Shown here in pieces: positions 51,837 to 61,337 of a stretch of 64,000 nt of DNA. Every line of letters begins with the position of its first letter. Position 1 is the stretch's first letter. The translations under genes and the position numbers were made by a program. The DNA comes from Desmonostoc muscorum LEGE 12446 (GTDB lineage Bacteria; Cyanobacteriota; Cyanobacteriia; Cyanobacteriales; Nostocaceae), in the NCBI RefSeq assembly GCF_015207005.2, contig NZ_JADEXS020000001.1, positions 6,409,001 to 6,473,000 on the forward strand, given 5' to 3'. The notes beneath the pieces were generated by a model that was given only the letters and a program-made list of their open reading frames with translations, was not told the origin of the DNA and did no database searches.

Positions 51837-52670
51837 ATGGATACTAACGAGTTAAAGTTTCTCTTAAAGTTATTGGGATTTACCGATTATCGAGCAGGGC
51901 TTAACGCCTTTGATGCTTTTAAGACTGAGAAAAATAAAATTTGTAAAGCATTAGGCGATCGCGAGCTGGTAGACTATACCCGCGAGATTACCACAGTTAA
52001 AATTTTACCGCCTGGTCAAGCGGTACTCAAAGATCCAGGCCAAGTGCCCATCGCAGATAAAGAACTCAAGGTACTAGAGAAGATCGGTAATGCTTCGGCT
52101 AAAATCGCTCCCAGCAAAATCACTTCACCGAAAGCTGCGGAACGAGATGCGATATTGGAGGTATTGAGCGATCGGGGTTTGATTGAAGCTGAAAGAGGAA
52201 TTAAAAAGGCAAAAGCTGAAGTTTGGCTAACCCAACGAGGAATTGAGTATTTACGGGATGATTACAGCCCCAACAAAGGCTCTAACCCAGTCCTCAGCTT
52301 GGAATTGCTGGGTAATTACCTACGCTTTTTACGAAAAACTCTGCGGGTGAAGCCAGAGGAAGTTTCTACTGCGCTACCTACCATCAATACCGCTGATAAA
52401 GAAATCAGTGATGAAGAAATTTTACAAATTATTGAGAAATTAGACCGAGAAAAGGGTACTGACAATTATTTGCCCATTTTCCATCTGCGGCAAAAATTAC
52501 AACCGCCATTATCACGGGATGAATTAGATAAGGCTTTATATCGTTTGCAAGCGAGCGATCGAATTGATTTGAGTTCCCTATTAGATCCGACACCCTACAC
52601 TCCAGAACAAATTGATGCTGGAATTTTACAAAAGGTGGGTGGTTCGCTGTTCTTTATCACTGTGAACTAA
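51837..52670 (+). CDS. Predicted winged-helix protein, first gene of the exonuclease/translocase operon
   Basis: A 277-residue soluble protein that I do not recognise as a named family. Two regions look like winged helices: residues 95-145 (ERDAILEVLSDRGLIEAER, then EVWLTQRGIEYLRDDY) and 195-265 (EEILQIIEKLDREKGTDNYLPIFHLRQ, ELDKALYRLQASDRIDLSSLL). The N-terminus (LKFLLKLLGFTDYRAGLNAF) is helical. It would serve as a DNA-binding or protein-docking subunit. It lies 55 bases upstream of the AAA-type ATPase, which is itself 25 bases upstream of the fusion nuclease, so the three form one transcription unit. Confidence 0.7.
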   Translation: MDTNELKFLLKLLGFTDYRAGLNAFDAFKTEKNKICKALGDRELVDYTREITTVKILPPGQAVLKDPGQVPIADKELKVLEKIGNASAKIAPSKITSPKAAERDAILEVLSDRGLIEAERGIKKAKAEVWLTQRGIEYLRDDYSPNKGSNPVLSLELLGNYLRFLRKTLRVKPEEVSTALPTINTADKEISDEEILQIIEKLDREKGTDNYLPIFHLRQKLQPPLSRDELDKALYRLQASDRIDLSSLLDPTPYTPEQIDAGILQKVGGSLFFITVN

Positions 52671-52725
52671 CAATACATACACTTTTTTCATCAAAATTAA
52701 GTTTGCTCAATTATCCGAATTAATT

Positions 52726-54825
52726 ATGGCATCTATCAACGACATTATTAAACGCGAGGTTAACCCGTTTGACCTAGTAAATTTGAAGACGGGTAATTTT
52801 TGGGGTCAAAATCAAGAATTAGAGTCTGTGGTCGAGTCAATTCATCAAGAAGCAATAACAGAAATTGAAGGATTTCTCGATTTAGTAGCTAGAGATAATC
52901 GTAGTCGTACTGTTTTACTTGTAGGTGATGCTGGTTCTGGCAAAAGCTATCTTTTAAGTAGACTAAAACACACCTTTAACTCAAAAGCCTTTTTTGCTTA
53001 TATAGGGCCTTGGGTTGATAACGATTACATGTGGCGTCATCTGCTAAGGAATACAGTTGATAGTTTAATTCAAGTACCAGAAGGACAGGAAGAGTCTCAG
53101 TTAATACTGTGGCTGAAAAATTTATCTATTTTCACAAAAACCAATCTGAAAAAGCAGCTTTTTAATGATAGCTTTTGGCAATTATTATTAGGCGATCGCC
53201 AAAAGTTTATTAATCATCTTAAAAAGACCTATTTAAAAGCAGGTATCTACAATCCTGATGTTTTTTTTGGAGTGTTACACGATCTGACAGATCCAGAACT
53301 GTACCCTTTAGCCTGTGAATGGTTAAGAGGAGATAATTTAAGCGAAGAATCAATGCAAGCTTTGAGACTTAGACACTGCATTGATGCAGAAGACGCAGCA
53401 AAGAATATTTTAGCTAATTTTGGTAAAATTTCTAGTGCAACTCAACCGATTGTCTTATGCTTTGACCAAGTTGAAACCTTGCCAAATTGGACTTCTAATC
53501 CTCAACCTTTATTTAATATAAATACTACTATCCATAGCGAAAATCTCAAAAACTTTCTAATTATTATCAGTATAGTCACCAATGGTTATAAGCAAAGTTA
53601 TCGTTACATTCAACAGTCAGACAAAGCCAGAATCGATCGATTAGTATCACTAAAACCCATTAATTTGAATCAAGCAGAAGCACTTTGGGCTTATCGATTA
53701 CAAAGTATACATCAACAAGCTAATCCTAAGCCTGATTTACCTATTTTTCCCTTAAATAGACAATTGTTACAGGAAAATTTTCCTGGTGGTAAAACTATGC
53801 CAAGAACTGCGTTTATTATTGGCAGGTTAGAGTATCAAGAATATAAACTTTTTCTATTGAAAGAAATTATAGTAATTAATATACCATCAAAGACGCCAGA
53901 ACAGTCAAAAGGTCAACCACGACTAATAGATATTAAAATAGTAAAAAATGATTTTCCTCCAAATATTAATGATCAACAAAAAGAACAGGCTGAGTTTCAA
54001 TTAATCTGGCAGCAAGAATATAAAAAAGTTCAGGATAAGATAGCTAAAATTTCTCTTTTAGCAGCACCTGACCTCATACGGATGGTGCAAGAAACTTTAG
54101 AGGCATTACAAGTACAGACAATTAAGCCTAAACTAATCAGTGGTACTTATGCAAGCTATTCGTTAAGTTATCAACTGCCATCTAAGCGAGAAAATATAGG
54201 AATAGTCTGGACAGAAGACGCTAATATGAATAGTTTTTATAACGTGATGAATGCTTGTCAAAGAGCGATTCAGAACAATCTTTGTCAAACTCTATATTTA
54301 ATTAGAATTGCAAGTGTAGGAAATGCAAAACTCGTTGGTAATCAAATTTATAGTCAGATTTTCACTGGCACTAAGCATATTCACCTCAAACCAAATCTTG
54401 CTTCCGTTCACTACTTAGCGACATACCATAGCTTAGTTAATTCTTCACTTGCTCAGGAATTAGTTGTTGCTGGTAAAGCTATTACTTTATCAGCACTACA
54501 ATCTTTAATCCGTGAGTCTAAAATTTTAGAACAATGTACTTTATTGCAAGATTTAGGAATTCTTGCCAAGCAACAACCTGAAAAAATTAATGTAAATAAA
54601 ACTAAAGATTTACGACCAGTTAAAGATTTCTTGTTGAATTTAGTAAAAACTCAAGGTTATATGGGAGTACCTACTTTAATCTCACAGGGAGTTAGTCAAT
54701 TTTCTTATGTAGAAGAAACTGAAACTAAACATCTAATTGACTTATTATGTCAGGAAAATAAAGTAAAAATTATTAACCCTAAATCTAAGTTGGAAGATCA
54801 GTTAATCCGTTTACTCACTAACTAG
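52726..54825 (+). CDS. Orc/STAND-like P-loop ATPase
   Basis: A 699-residue P-loop ATPase. Residues 26-80 hold a leading box (FWGQNQELESVVESIHQE) and Walker A GDAGSGKS (67-74). Walker B with acidic residues is VLCFDQVETL (243-252). An SIVTNGYKQSYRY sensor-like segment lies at about 285-297 and an R-rich RIDRLVSLKPINLNQAEALW segment at about 305-325. These resemble Orc1/Cdc6 and STAND ATPases. Residues 480-620 look like an alpha/beta domain, and the end (VKDFLLNLVKTQGYMGVPTLIS) looks like a winged helix. I see no known defence-family name. It is AT-rich by eye compared with neighbours such as dnaB. It should act with the fusion nuclease-translocase encoded 25 bases downstream. Confidence 0.75.
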   Translation: MASINDIIKREVNPFDLVNLKTGNFWGQNQELESVVESIHQEAITEIEGFLDLVARDNRSRTVLLVGDAGSGKSYLLSRLKHTFNSKAFFAYIGPWVDNDYMWRHLLRNTVDSLIQVPEGQEESQLILWLKNLSIFTKTNLKKQLFNDSFWQLLLGDRQKFINHLKKTYLKAGIYNPDVFFGVLHDLTDPELYPLACEWLRGDNLSEESMQALRLRHCIDAEDAAKNILANFGKISSATQPIVLCFDQVETLPNWTSNPQPLFNINTTIHSENLKNFLIIISIVTNGYKQSYRYIQQSDKARIDRLVSLKPINLNQAEALWAYRLQSIHQQANPKPDLPIFPLNRQLLQENFPGGKTMPRTAFIIGRLEYQEYKLFLLKEIIVINIPSKTPEQSKGQPRLIDIKIVKNDFPPNINDQQKEQAEFQLIWQQEYKKVQDKIAKISLLAAPDLIRMVQETLEALQVQTIKPKLISGTYASYSLSYQLPSKRENIGIVWTEDANMNSFYNVMNACQRAIQNNLCQTLYLIRIASVGNAKLVGNQIYSQIFTGTKHIHLKPNLASVHYLATYHSLVNSSLAQELVVAGKAITLSALQSLIRESKILEQCTLLQDLGILAKQQPEKINVNKTKDLRPVKDFLLNLVKTQGYMGVPTLISQGVSQFSYVEETETKHLIDLLCQENKVKIINPKSKLEDQLIRLLTN

Positions 54826-54850
54826 ATAAATGTTAATCAAGCTTTAGCCA

Positions 54851-57427
54851 ATGCACTACCTAACAAAAGCTTCTGAAATCCAGACACAAATTGCAAAATT
54901 CGCCTTGGCTAAAGTGCTATGGCTAGATACAGAAGTAGCTAATTGGAATACCTCTTATCCCAGATTATCATTAATTCAGATATTAGCAGAACCCGCAGAC
55001 TCTACAGGAAAGTTTGCTTATATTCTTGATGTGTTGGATAAACCTGATTTGATTGCATTCTTTATTCAGCAAATCATGGTTAATTCGCAAATTGAGAAGG
55101 TATTTCACAATGCAAGTTTTGATTTAAAGTACTTGGGTGAAAAATCTGCACAACATATTACCTGTACTCTGAAGCTAGCAAGAAAGATTACCCTCAAAAC
55201 ATTACAAACATCCAATTTAAAACTGAAAACTCTAGCAACAGAACTTTGTCGATTTTCTCATGTAGATACAGAAGAAGGAATAAGCGACTGGGGAAAGCGT
55301 CCTCTCAGTGAAAAGCAGCTACATTATGCGGCGATGGATACAGTATATTTGGCTGCTGTTCATCGCCGTTTATTAGAAATTTATAACCCTAATTTTGTAA
55401 ATAATATTTTTAATATGATGCCTCATGACTCCAAAAATACATCTTTAACAGCTACTAAAGTCAGAGTCGCTTTTGAGTGTCCTCGCTTATTTTATTTACA
55501 TCAAAAATTTGGCGGTAATACTTTATTCATACCACCAGATAATCACATTGGTATTGGTAATAGTTTTCATCAATTAGCTGATAGTTTTATCAAATTAGCT
55601 GTTAGTGAATCAAGATTTACAGAAATATTCCAAACTAGTATATCTCAATTAAATATTGAGGAAATTGACTCTCGTCTGCGACAGCTTTTTTATGAAATTA
55701 AATTTTCTACTTATCTAGAAAAAGCTGTTGAAAAAGATGCAAGTGCAGCGCAACCACTGTACAAAGTTTGGCAAGGATTGCAAGGATTAATCAGACGCTT
55801 TGCAGAATTACTTGTTGTCAATCGACGTTATTGTAGTGCAGAAGCAGTTATTCGCAACACTTTTGTTTCTGAAGAACGTAAGCTTGAGCATTATTTTCAG
55901 CTACCTGATGGCACACAACAAAGGGTAGGAGGTGAATTTGATTGCTTGGTCTATAATTTTGAAATTAAGCGTTTGTGTGTGCTTGAATTCAAAACTTATC
56001 GGCCAGTAGATCCATCAGCACAATTGGCTCAAGTTGCTCTTTATAGTTACATGCTTTGGCATCAGAAAAAGGTAGCAGTTGATTCGGCGGTTTATTGTGT
56101 TTTGCCAGAATTTAAAGAGTATCAATATTCTTGGGAACAGCTAGAAAATAACGTGCATCAATTGATTCCCTATAAATTACACCAGATGCAGCAATGGCTG
56201 ACTTGGGAATCACCTCATCCTAATTCGCCACCGCCAACAACTCAGCCTTATCTATGCGAAATTTGTCCCCAACAGCAAAAGTGTAAGAGTTTTTTTGCTT
56301 CGCCTGTTGTAGTTCAAGTATCTAGTTTAATATCAGAAGATGAGAATAATGGCGGGCAAGATGCCCACCCCACAAGAAGAAATTCTGTTAATGCTGATGC
56401 TATTGGTGAAGAGTTGGTTACTACTTTACAATCTTTTAAAATTAAGGTTGATTATCAAGGTTCTATTCTTGGGCCGGCTTTTATTAGGGTAAAGTTGAAA
56501 CCGCATCTAGGTGTGAGTGTTAACTCAATTCTTCGCTTATCCAATGATTTACAAGTACAGCTAGGGTTAGCTAATGCGCCTTTAATTACTCCACAAGCTG
56601 GTTATGTTAGCGTTGATTTGCCACGTCCAGATAGGCAAATTGCGAGTTTTGAAGAGTATATTCAGCCGCAATTTTTACCTCCAACAGTACCTATAAAAAT
56701 TGCAATTGGAGTGAGTATCGAAGGAGAGTTGGTAGAAGCAGATTTATCCGATGCGAATACTTGTCATTTTTTAGTTGGTGGTACAACTGGTAGTGGTAAG
56801 AGTGAATTTCTACGATCGCTCCTTCTCAGTCTCCTCAATCGTCATTCCCCACAATATCTGAAAATCGCCCTAGTTGACCCCAAGCGAGTCACATTTCCAG
56901 AGTTTGAGAAAATGCCCTGGTTGTATTCGCCAGTTGTTAAGGATGGCGATCGCGCGATCGAACTGATGGATGAATTAGTCGCAGAGATGGAATCGCGTTA
57001 CCACCAGTTTGAAAAAGCTGGGTGTGCCGATTTAAGTACTTACAATCAACGCTCCAGTAAGATTTTACCTCGTATAGTCTGCATTTTTGATGAATATGCA
57101 GACTTTATGGCAGAAAAAGAAATCCGCACATCACTAGAACAAAGTATTAAACGACTCGGAGCAATGGCACGAGCCGCAGGAATTCATCTAATTATTGCCA
57201 CTCAACGCCCAGAAGCCAAGGTTGTTACACCAATAATCCGCTCAAACCTACCAGGACGAGTTGCTCTGCGTACCGCTAGTGAAGCAGACTCTGCGATCGT
57301 CTTGGGGGGAAAACAAACAGCAGCAGCTTATCTATTGGGCAAAGGCGATTTACTCTACCAAATAGGCGCTCAAATATACCGCTTACAAAGCTTATTTGTC
57401 AAAAATATTCAACTGCCATCAGCATAG
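54851..57427 (+). CDS. DEDDy exonuclease, Fe-S nuclease and FtsK motor fusion
   Basis: An 858-residue protein with three enzymatic parts. (1) Residues 1-180: an RNase D/WRN-type 3'-5' exonuclease with Asp26 and Glu28 (WLDTEVA), Asp91 (FHNASFD), and Tyr159-x3-Asp163 (YAAMD). (2) Residues 200-480: a PD-(D/E)xK nuclease of Cas4/AddB type with Cys210 (ECPRLFYL), His240, Asp364 (GEFDCLV), Glu379-x-Lys381 (LEFKTY), and a Cys469-x2-Cys472-x5-Cys478 triad, which with Cys210 should hold a 4Fe-4S cluster. (3) Residues 525-855: the alpha/beta FtsK motor, with Walker A GGTTGSGKS (643-651), Walker B CIFDEYADFM (744-753) and TQRPE sensor. No membrane helices or FtsK gamma domain. A short repeat-derived linker lies near 498-512. 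Substrate and role are inferred only. Confidence 0.88.
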   Translation: MHYLTKASEIQTQIAKFALAKVLWLDTEVANWNTSYPRLSLIQILAEPADSTGKFAYILDVLDKPDLIAFFIQQIMVNSQIEKVFHNASFDLKYLGEKSAQHITCTLKLARKITLKTLQTSNLKLKTLATELCRFSHVDTEEGISDWGKRPLSEKQLHYAAMDTVYLAAVHRRLLEIYNPNFVNNIFNMMPHDSKNTSLTATKVRVAFECPRLFYLHQKFGGNTLFIPPDNHIGIGNSFHQLADSFIKLAVSESRFTEIFQTSISQLNIEEIDSRLRQLFYEIKFSTYLEKAVEKDASAAQPLYKVWQGLQGLIRRFAELLVVNRRYCSAEAVIRNTFVSEERKLEHYFQLPDGTQQRVGGEFDCLVYNFEIKRLCVLEFKTYRPVDPSAQLAQVALYSYMLWHQKKVAVDSAVYCVLPEFKEYQYSWEQLENNVHQLIPYKLHQMQQWLTWESPHPNSPPPTTQPYLCEICPQQQKCKSFFASPVVVQVSSLISEDENNGGQDAHPTRRNSVNADAIGEELVTTLQSFKIKVDYQGSILGPAFIRVKLKPHLGVSVNSILRLSNDLQVQLGLANAPLITPQAGYVSVDLPRPDRQIASFEEYIQPQFLPPTVPIKIAIGVSIEGELVEADLSDANTCHFLVGGTTGSGKSEFLRSLLLSLLNRHSPQYLKIALVDPKRVTFPEFEKMPWLYSPVVKDGDRAIELMDELVAEMESRYHQFEKAGCADLSTYNQRSSKILPRIVCIFDEYADFMAEKEIRTSLEQSIKRLGAMARAAGIHLIIATQRPEAKVVTPIIRSNLPGRVALRTASEADSAIVLGGKQTAAAYLLGKGDLLYQIGAQIYRLQSLFVKNIQLPSA

Positions 57428-57827
57428 AAGATACTACAAAAGTCATATTGAATACTCGAATCCTGGTTTTAGGGCAATACGGTTCAGTTAAGGGTAAAAC
57501 TCTTTGTGAAGGTCAATTTTTTTTAACGTAGACGCTTCGGCTTCCCGCAGGGTACCACAGAGGCGCAGAGAACGCAGAGAGAAGGAAGAAATGCTTAACT
57601 GAACTGTATTGAGTTTTAGGGTAATACAGGGGAAGTTGCAGTAATTCTTCCCCCCACTACCTGTTATTAGAACTTTGTAAAAAACTAGTACCAAATCAGG
57701 ATAAAATTCAGTACAAGCTAATGCACTATTTTCCATGAAGATTGTCATTAATCATTGCTCATTGGTCATTTGCAAAGGACAAAGGATAAATGACAACTGA
57801 CAAAGGACAAATATTAACTTTTGAATT
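57428..57827. other. Spacer with a MITE copy and heptamers
   Basis: Contains MITE-like copy 2 (57475-57611) and tandem ATTGCTCATTGGTCATT/GACAAAGGAC units at 57750-57815. No gene is supported. The sulfite-oxidase-like gene begins right after the tandem units. Confidence 0.6.
57475..57611. mobile_element. MITE-like element, CAATACGGTTCAGTTAAG ends, copy 2
   Basis: The left end is CAATACGGTTCAGTTAAG; the right end CTTAACTGAACTGTATTG is complementary with one mismatch. A 9-bp direct repeat GTTTTAGGG (57466-57474 and 57613-57621) flanks it, allowing one extra base on the right. The interior differs completely from copy 1 (it carries CAGAGGCGCAGAGAACGC), so only the ends define the family. Confidence 0.8.
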
Positions 57828-58550
57828 ATGAACTTATTTCGCGTTAAGCGTCCGCAATTATCACGCCGCAAATTTTTAGAAATATCGGGAATTTCCGGCA
57901 TAAGTTTTTTTCTTGGTGGCTGTGGAACACCGATATTTGAAGATATTGTGGGTAAACTTTCCGAACCACTCAATCAAAAGGTAGAAAAGTTAATATTTCA
58001 ACCACAAAAGCTTGTACCAGAATTTACTCTCAGTGAGATTGAACCAGAGGCATTAATAGTTAATAGCTTCAGATATAATCCAATTATTGATTTAGAAAAG
58101 TATCGTTTAATTGTTGATGGTGAGGTTAACAATCCTCTCAGCCTCAGTATGGCAGAAATTCAAGCTTTGCCGCTAACTTCTATGATTATTCGCCATATTT
58201 GTGTGGAAGGTTGGGCTGCGATCGTTCAATGGGGTGGTGTACGTTTACAAGAAATTATTGCCCTTGCTCAACCTAAGCCCAATATCCAGTATGCTTACTT
58301 TAAATCAGCTGATGGCTACTATGAAAGTTGGGATATAGCTTCAGCATTACATCCCCAGACTTTGTTAGCTTATGAAAAAAACGGTGATACTTTACCAATA
58401 GAAAATGGTGCGCCTTTGCGTTTAGCTTCACCGATTAAACTCGGTTACAAGCAAAGTAAATGGGTGACTCAAATTACACTGACTAGCTATTTATCCCCTT
58501 TTAAAGGCTACTGGGAAGATCAGGGTTACGAATGGTTCGCAGGAATTTAG
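57828..58550 (+). CDS. Molybdopterin-dependent oxidoreductase (sulfite oxidase/MsrP-like)
   Basis: A 240-residue exported enzyme. The N-terminus has a twin-arginine signal (SRRKFLEIS, residues 12-20) ending in a lipobox LGGC (Cys32), so it is probably folded and cofactor-loaded in the cytoplasm, then exported and lipidated. The molybdopterin domain has the expected cysteine ligand Cys125 in HICVEGW, plus KSADGYYESWDI and the final SKWVTQITL segment. Its closest type is YedY/MsrP, which reduces methionine sulfoxide; no heme-binding partner gene is adjacent. Length is slightly short for the family. Confidence 0.88.
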   Translation: MNLFRVKRPQLSRRKFLEISGISGISFFLGGCGTPIFEDIVGKLSEPLNQKVEKLIFQPQKLVPEFTLSEIEPEALIVNSFRYNPIIDLEKYRLIVDGEVNNPLSLSMAEIQALPLTSMIIRHICVEGWAAIVQWGGVRLQEIIALAQPKPNIQYAYFKSADGYYESWDIASALHPQTLLAYEKNGDTLPIENGAPLRLASPIKLGYKQSKWVTQITLTSYLSPFKGYWEDQGYEWFAGI

Positions 58551-58577
58551 TAAAGACGCCCTTTATCGCGTCTTTAC
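58550..58577 (+). terminator. Hairpin after the molybdopterin enzyme gene
   Basis: GTAAAGACGC (58550-58559) pairs with GCGTCTTTAC (58568-58577), starting at the last base of the stop codon. The trailing T run is weak (TGTACTTTT). It belongs to the GTAGAGACG/CGTCTCTAC-type dispersed hairpins. Confidence 0.5.
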
Positions 58578-58704
58578 TGTACTTTTAGAATAAACGAATT
58601 GCCAAATATATAAGCTTTTGTTTACTTTTTGTATCTCTATTACTTCATCCATGAAGAATATTATTTTTATAACTTAGATATTTATCCTTTTAAACCAGAA
58701 AAAT

Positions 58705-60138
58705 ATGAACTTTTTTGATAAATTGAATCGAAATATTCTGCAAAATCAAAGCTTACTATTTGTAGGACTCGATCCTAATCCAGAAATGATGCCTACTCGT
58801 TATGAATCTGAAGATATCATTGCTGGTTTGTGGGAATGGTTACAATTCATTATTTCTGAAACGTCCGATTTTGTTTGTGCTTATAAACCGACATTTGGCT
58901 TTTACGAAGCGCTAGGTATTCGAGGTTTAGAACTACTGCACAAAACTTTAGCAGCTATTCCAGCCCACATCCCAATTATTTTAGATGCCAAACATAGTGA
59001 TTTAAATACAAGTAGCATTTTTGCTCGTACTGTGTTTACACAATGGCAGGTGGATGCAATTACTTTAAGTCCCTATACAGGACAAGATCATGTAGTACCT
59101 TTTTTGGTCTATCCTGATAAAGCAGTGTTTATTTTATGCTGTACTTCTAATCCAGGAGCAGAAGCTTTACAACAGTATCCAACAAACGAATCACCTCTTT
59201 ATTTGCAGGTAGTAAAAGAATCAAAAACCTGGGGGACTCCAGAGCAATTGGGTTTGGAAGTGGGAACTACAAATTCTGAAGTTTTGGCACTTATTCGTGC
59301 AGTTGCTCCTGAAAGAATTATTATGGCGCGTAGTATTTGGGCGGAGGGAGCAAACCTGAAGGAAATTTTAGAAGCTGGCTTAAATACTAATGGTGATGGT
59401 TTGCTGATTCCTGTTCCTCAAGATATGTTGGGAACCCCAAAATTATCTGAGGAAATTCAGTGTTTACGCACAGAAATTAATCAAATCAAAACTGAAATTA
59501 TTCACGAAAATTCTACTTGTTCTGTGTGGTTTCCTGATGTTTGTTTGCTAAATCAGCATCCCCAACAGGATTTAATTTTACAACTTTATGATATTGATTG
59601 CATTATGTTTGGTAACTTTGTCCAAGCATCAGGAGCCATATTTCCTTATTACATCGACTTACGCAAAATTATTTCCAATCCCCAAGTTTTTAATCAAGTT
59701 CTAACTGCTTATGAGGAGATTTTGAAGAATCTCAATTTTGATAGGTTAGCAGGTATTCCGTATGGTTCTTTACCAACTGCAACTGGTTTAGCTTTACGCC
59801 TTAATTGTCCGATGATTTTCCCTCGTAAAGAGGTAAAAGCCCACGGAACTCGAAGAGTAATTGAGGGTAATTTTCATCCTGGTGAAACAGTTGTAGTAGT
59901 TGATGATATTCTCATCAGTGGTAAAAGTGTGATGGAAGGAGCAGAAAAGTTAGAATCAGCAGGATTAAATGTGAATGATATTGTGGTATTTATCGACCAT
60001 GAACAAGGTGTGAAAGATAGATTACAGCAAAATGGTTATCGTGGTCATGCGGTTTTAACTCTTTCAGAAATTACCAATACTCTATATCAAGCAGGAAGGA
60101 TAAATGATGAGCAGTTTTTAGCTTTTACTGAAAATTAG
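58705..60138 (+). CDS. pyrFE: Bifunctional OMP decarboxylase / orotate phosphoribosyltransferase
   Basis: A 477-residue fusion catalysing the last two steps of UMP synthesis. The N-terminal half is OMP decarboxylase: VGLDPNPEMM (phosphate-binding strand), then catalytic Asp94, Lys96 and Asp99 in LDAKHSDLNTSS, and the conserved IIMARSIW region. The C-terminal half is orotate phosphoribosyltransferase, with the PRPP loop VVVVDDILISGKS (396-408) and an FPRKEVKAHGT lysine loop. The order, decarboxylase first, is the one known from cyanobacteria and differs from the eukaryotic UMP synthase. Between the halves, about residues 245-280 form a linker helix. Confidence 0.95.
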   Translation: MNFFDKLNRNILQNQSLLFVGLDPNPEMMPTRYESEDIIAGLWEWLQFIISETSDFVCAYKPTFGFYEALGIRGLELLHKTLAAIPAHIPIILDAKHSDLNTSSIFARTVFTQWQVDAITLSPYTGQDHVVPFLVYPDKAVFILCCTSNPGAEALQQYPTNESPLYLQVVKESKTWGTPEQLGLEVGTTNSEVLALIRAVAPERIIMARSIWAEGANLKEILEAGLNTNGDGLLIPVPQDMLGTPKLSEEIQCLRTEINQIKTEIIHENSTCSVWFPDVCLLNQHPQQDLILQLYDIDCIMFGNFVQASGAIFPYYIDLRKIISNPQVFNQVLTAYEEILKNLNFDRLAGIPYGSLPTATGLALRLNCPMIFPRKEVKAHGTRRVIEGNFHPGETVVVVDDILISGKSVMEGAEKLESAGLNVNDIVVFIDHEQGVKDRLQQNGYRGHAVLTLSEITNTLYQAGRINDEQFLAFTEN

Positions 60139-60208
60139 AATTTGAGTAGAGATGCGATTAATCGCGTCTCTAGGGAAATATTTTGTCGTTTTACGAAATT
60201 TATTAAAT

Positions 60209-61309
60209 ATGAATTTTTCGCTCAATCAACTACTTAAATGGTTAATTTTGACGCTACTATTTCCTTTAGTTTTTCTCAATGCTTGGCTAGCATTCCGGGT
60301 TTTTCAAAATTTGCAACCTGTGGTGACAATTCTTTTATTGGCTACTTTGCTGGCGTTCATTTTAAACTACCCTGTTTCAATTCTCCAACGGCGAGGAGTT
60401 AAACGCAACTATGCAGTAGCTTTAGCTTTTATAATAGCATCAATAATTTTTGTGGCTTTGGGTATCATTTTATTACCTATTGTTTTAGAGCAATTTAATG
60501 AGATGGCTAAAGTCCTTCCCCAATGGATTGATTCTAGCGAAGAAAAACTTGAGATTTTAAATCAGTGGTTTTCTAGCCATAAATTAAACGTAAATTTCAG
60601 ACAGTTATTAACACAATTTACTGAGCAATTGCCCCATGAATTAGAGTTCATCTCAGATAAACTGTTAAGTATTATTATTGATACAATTGATAATATATCT
60701 GAGGCGCTAATTATTGTAGTGCTGACTTTTTATCTGTTGTTAGATGGTCCGAGAATTTGGGAAGGATTATTTAATAAATTACCTGGAACTTTTGCTCCCA
60801 AAATCAGCCAATCGATTCAGCAAAATTTTCAAAATTACTTGATTGGTCAGGGTACTTTGGCTTTGCTGATGGGAGTTTCAGAAACATTAGTGTTTTTAGT
60901 TTTTCAAGTCCAGTTTGCTTTACTATTTGGTTTGGGAGTTGGGCTTTTGAGCTTAATTCCCTTTGGTGATGTCGTTAGTCTTGTTGTAATAACTTTAATC
61001 ATAGCCTCGCATAACTTTTGGTTAGCAGTGAAAGTTTTTGCGGTAGCTGTTGTAATTGACCAGTTAATCGATCAGGCGATCGCACCTCGTCTTTTGGGTA
61101 AATTTACTGGCATTAGACCAATATGGGTATTAATTGCTTTGCTTGTGGGCACCAATATTGGCGGAGTCTTAGGTTTGGTAATCGCTGTACCTGTAGCTGG
61201 TTTTATTAAAGATGCAGCAGACGGTTTTTCTAAATCTGGTGATTCTGAGAATGTAGTTGAAGTTGAACCAGCATCAGAATTGTTAGCAGAGGAATCAATA
61301 TCCCAATGA
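60209..61309 (+). CDS. AI-2E-family (TqsA/PerM-like) transporter
   Basis: A 366-residue membrane protein of the AI-2E transporter family. It has about eight hydrophobic segments, with a long soluble helical region at about 90-150 (LPQWIDSSEEKLEILNQWF). The later segments include IIVVLTFYLLLDGPRIW and the conserved glycine-rich core LLFGLGVGLLSLIPFGDVVSL. The family was named for autoinducer-2 efflux, but most members have unknown cargo. ATG 60209 is preferred; an in-frame ATG at 60152 lies inside a palindromic repeat (GTAGAGATGCGATTAATCGC) and would add 19 non-homologous residues. Confidence 0.88.
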   Translation: MNFSLNQLLKWLILTLLFPLVFLNAWLAFRVFQNLQPVVTILLLATLLAFILNYPVSILQRRGVKRNYAVALAFIIASIIFVALGIILLPIVLEQFNEMAKVLPQWIDSSEEKLEILNQWFSSHKLNVNFRQLLTQFTEQLPHELEFISDKLLSIIIDTIDNISEALIIVVLTFYLLLDGPRIWEGLFNKLPGTFAPKISQSIQQNFQNYLIGQGTLALLMGVSETLVFLVFQVQFALLFGLGVGLLSLIPFGDVVSLVVITLIIASHNFWLAVKVFAVAVVIDQLIDQAIAPRLLGKFTGIRPIWVLIALLVGTNIGGVLGLVIAVPVAGFIKDAADGFSKSGDSENVVEVEPASELLAEESISQ

Positions 61310-61337
61310 GTCATTAGTCATTTGTCTTTTGTTTATT

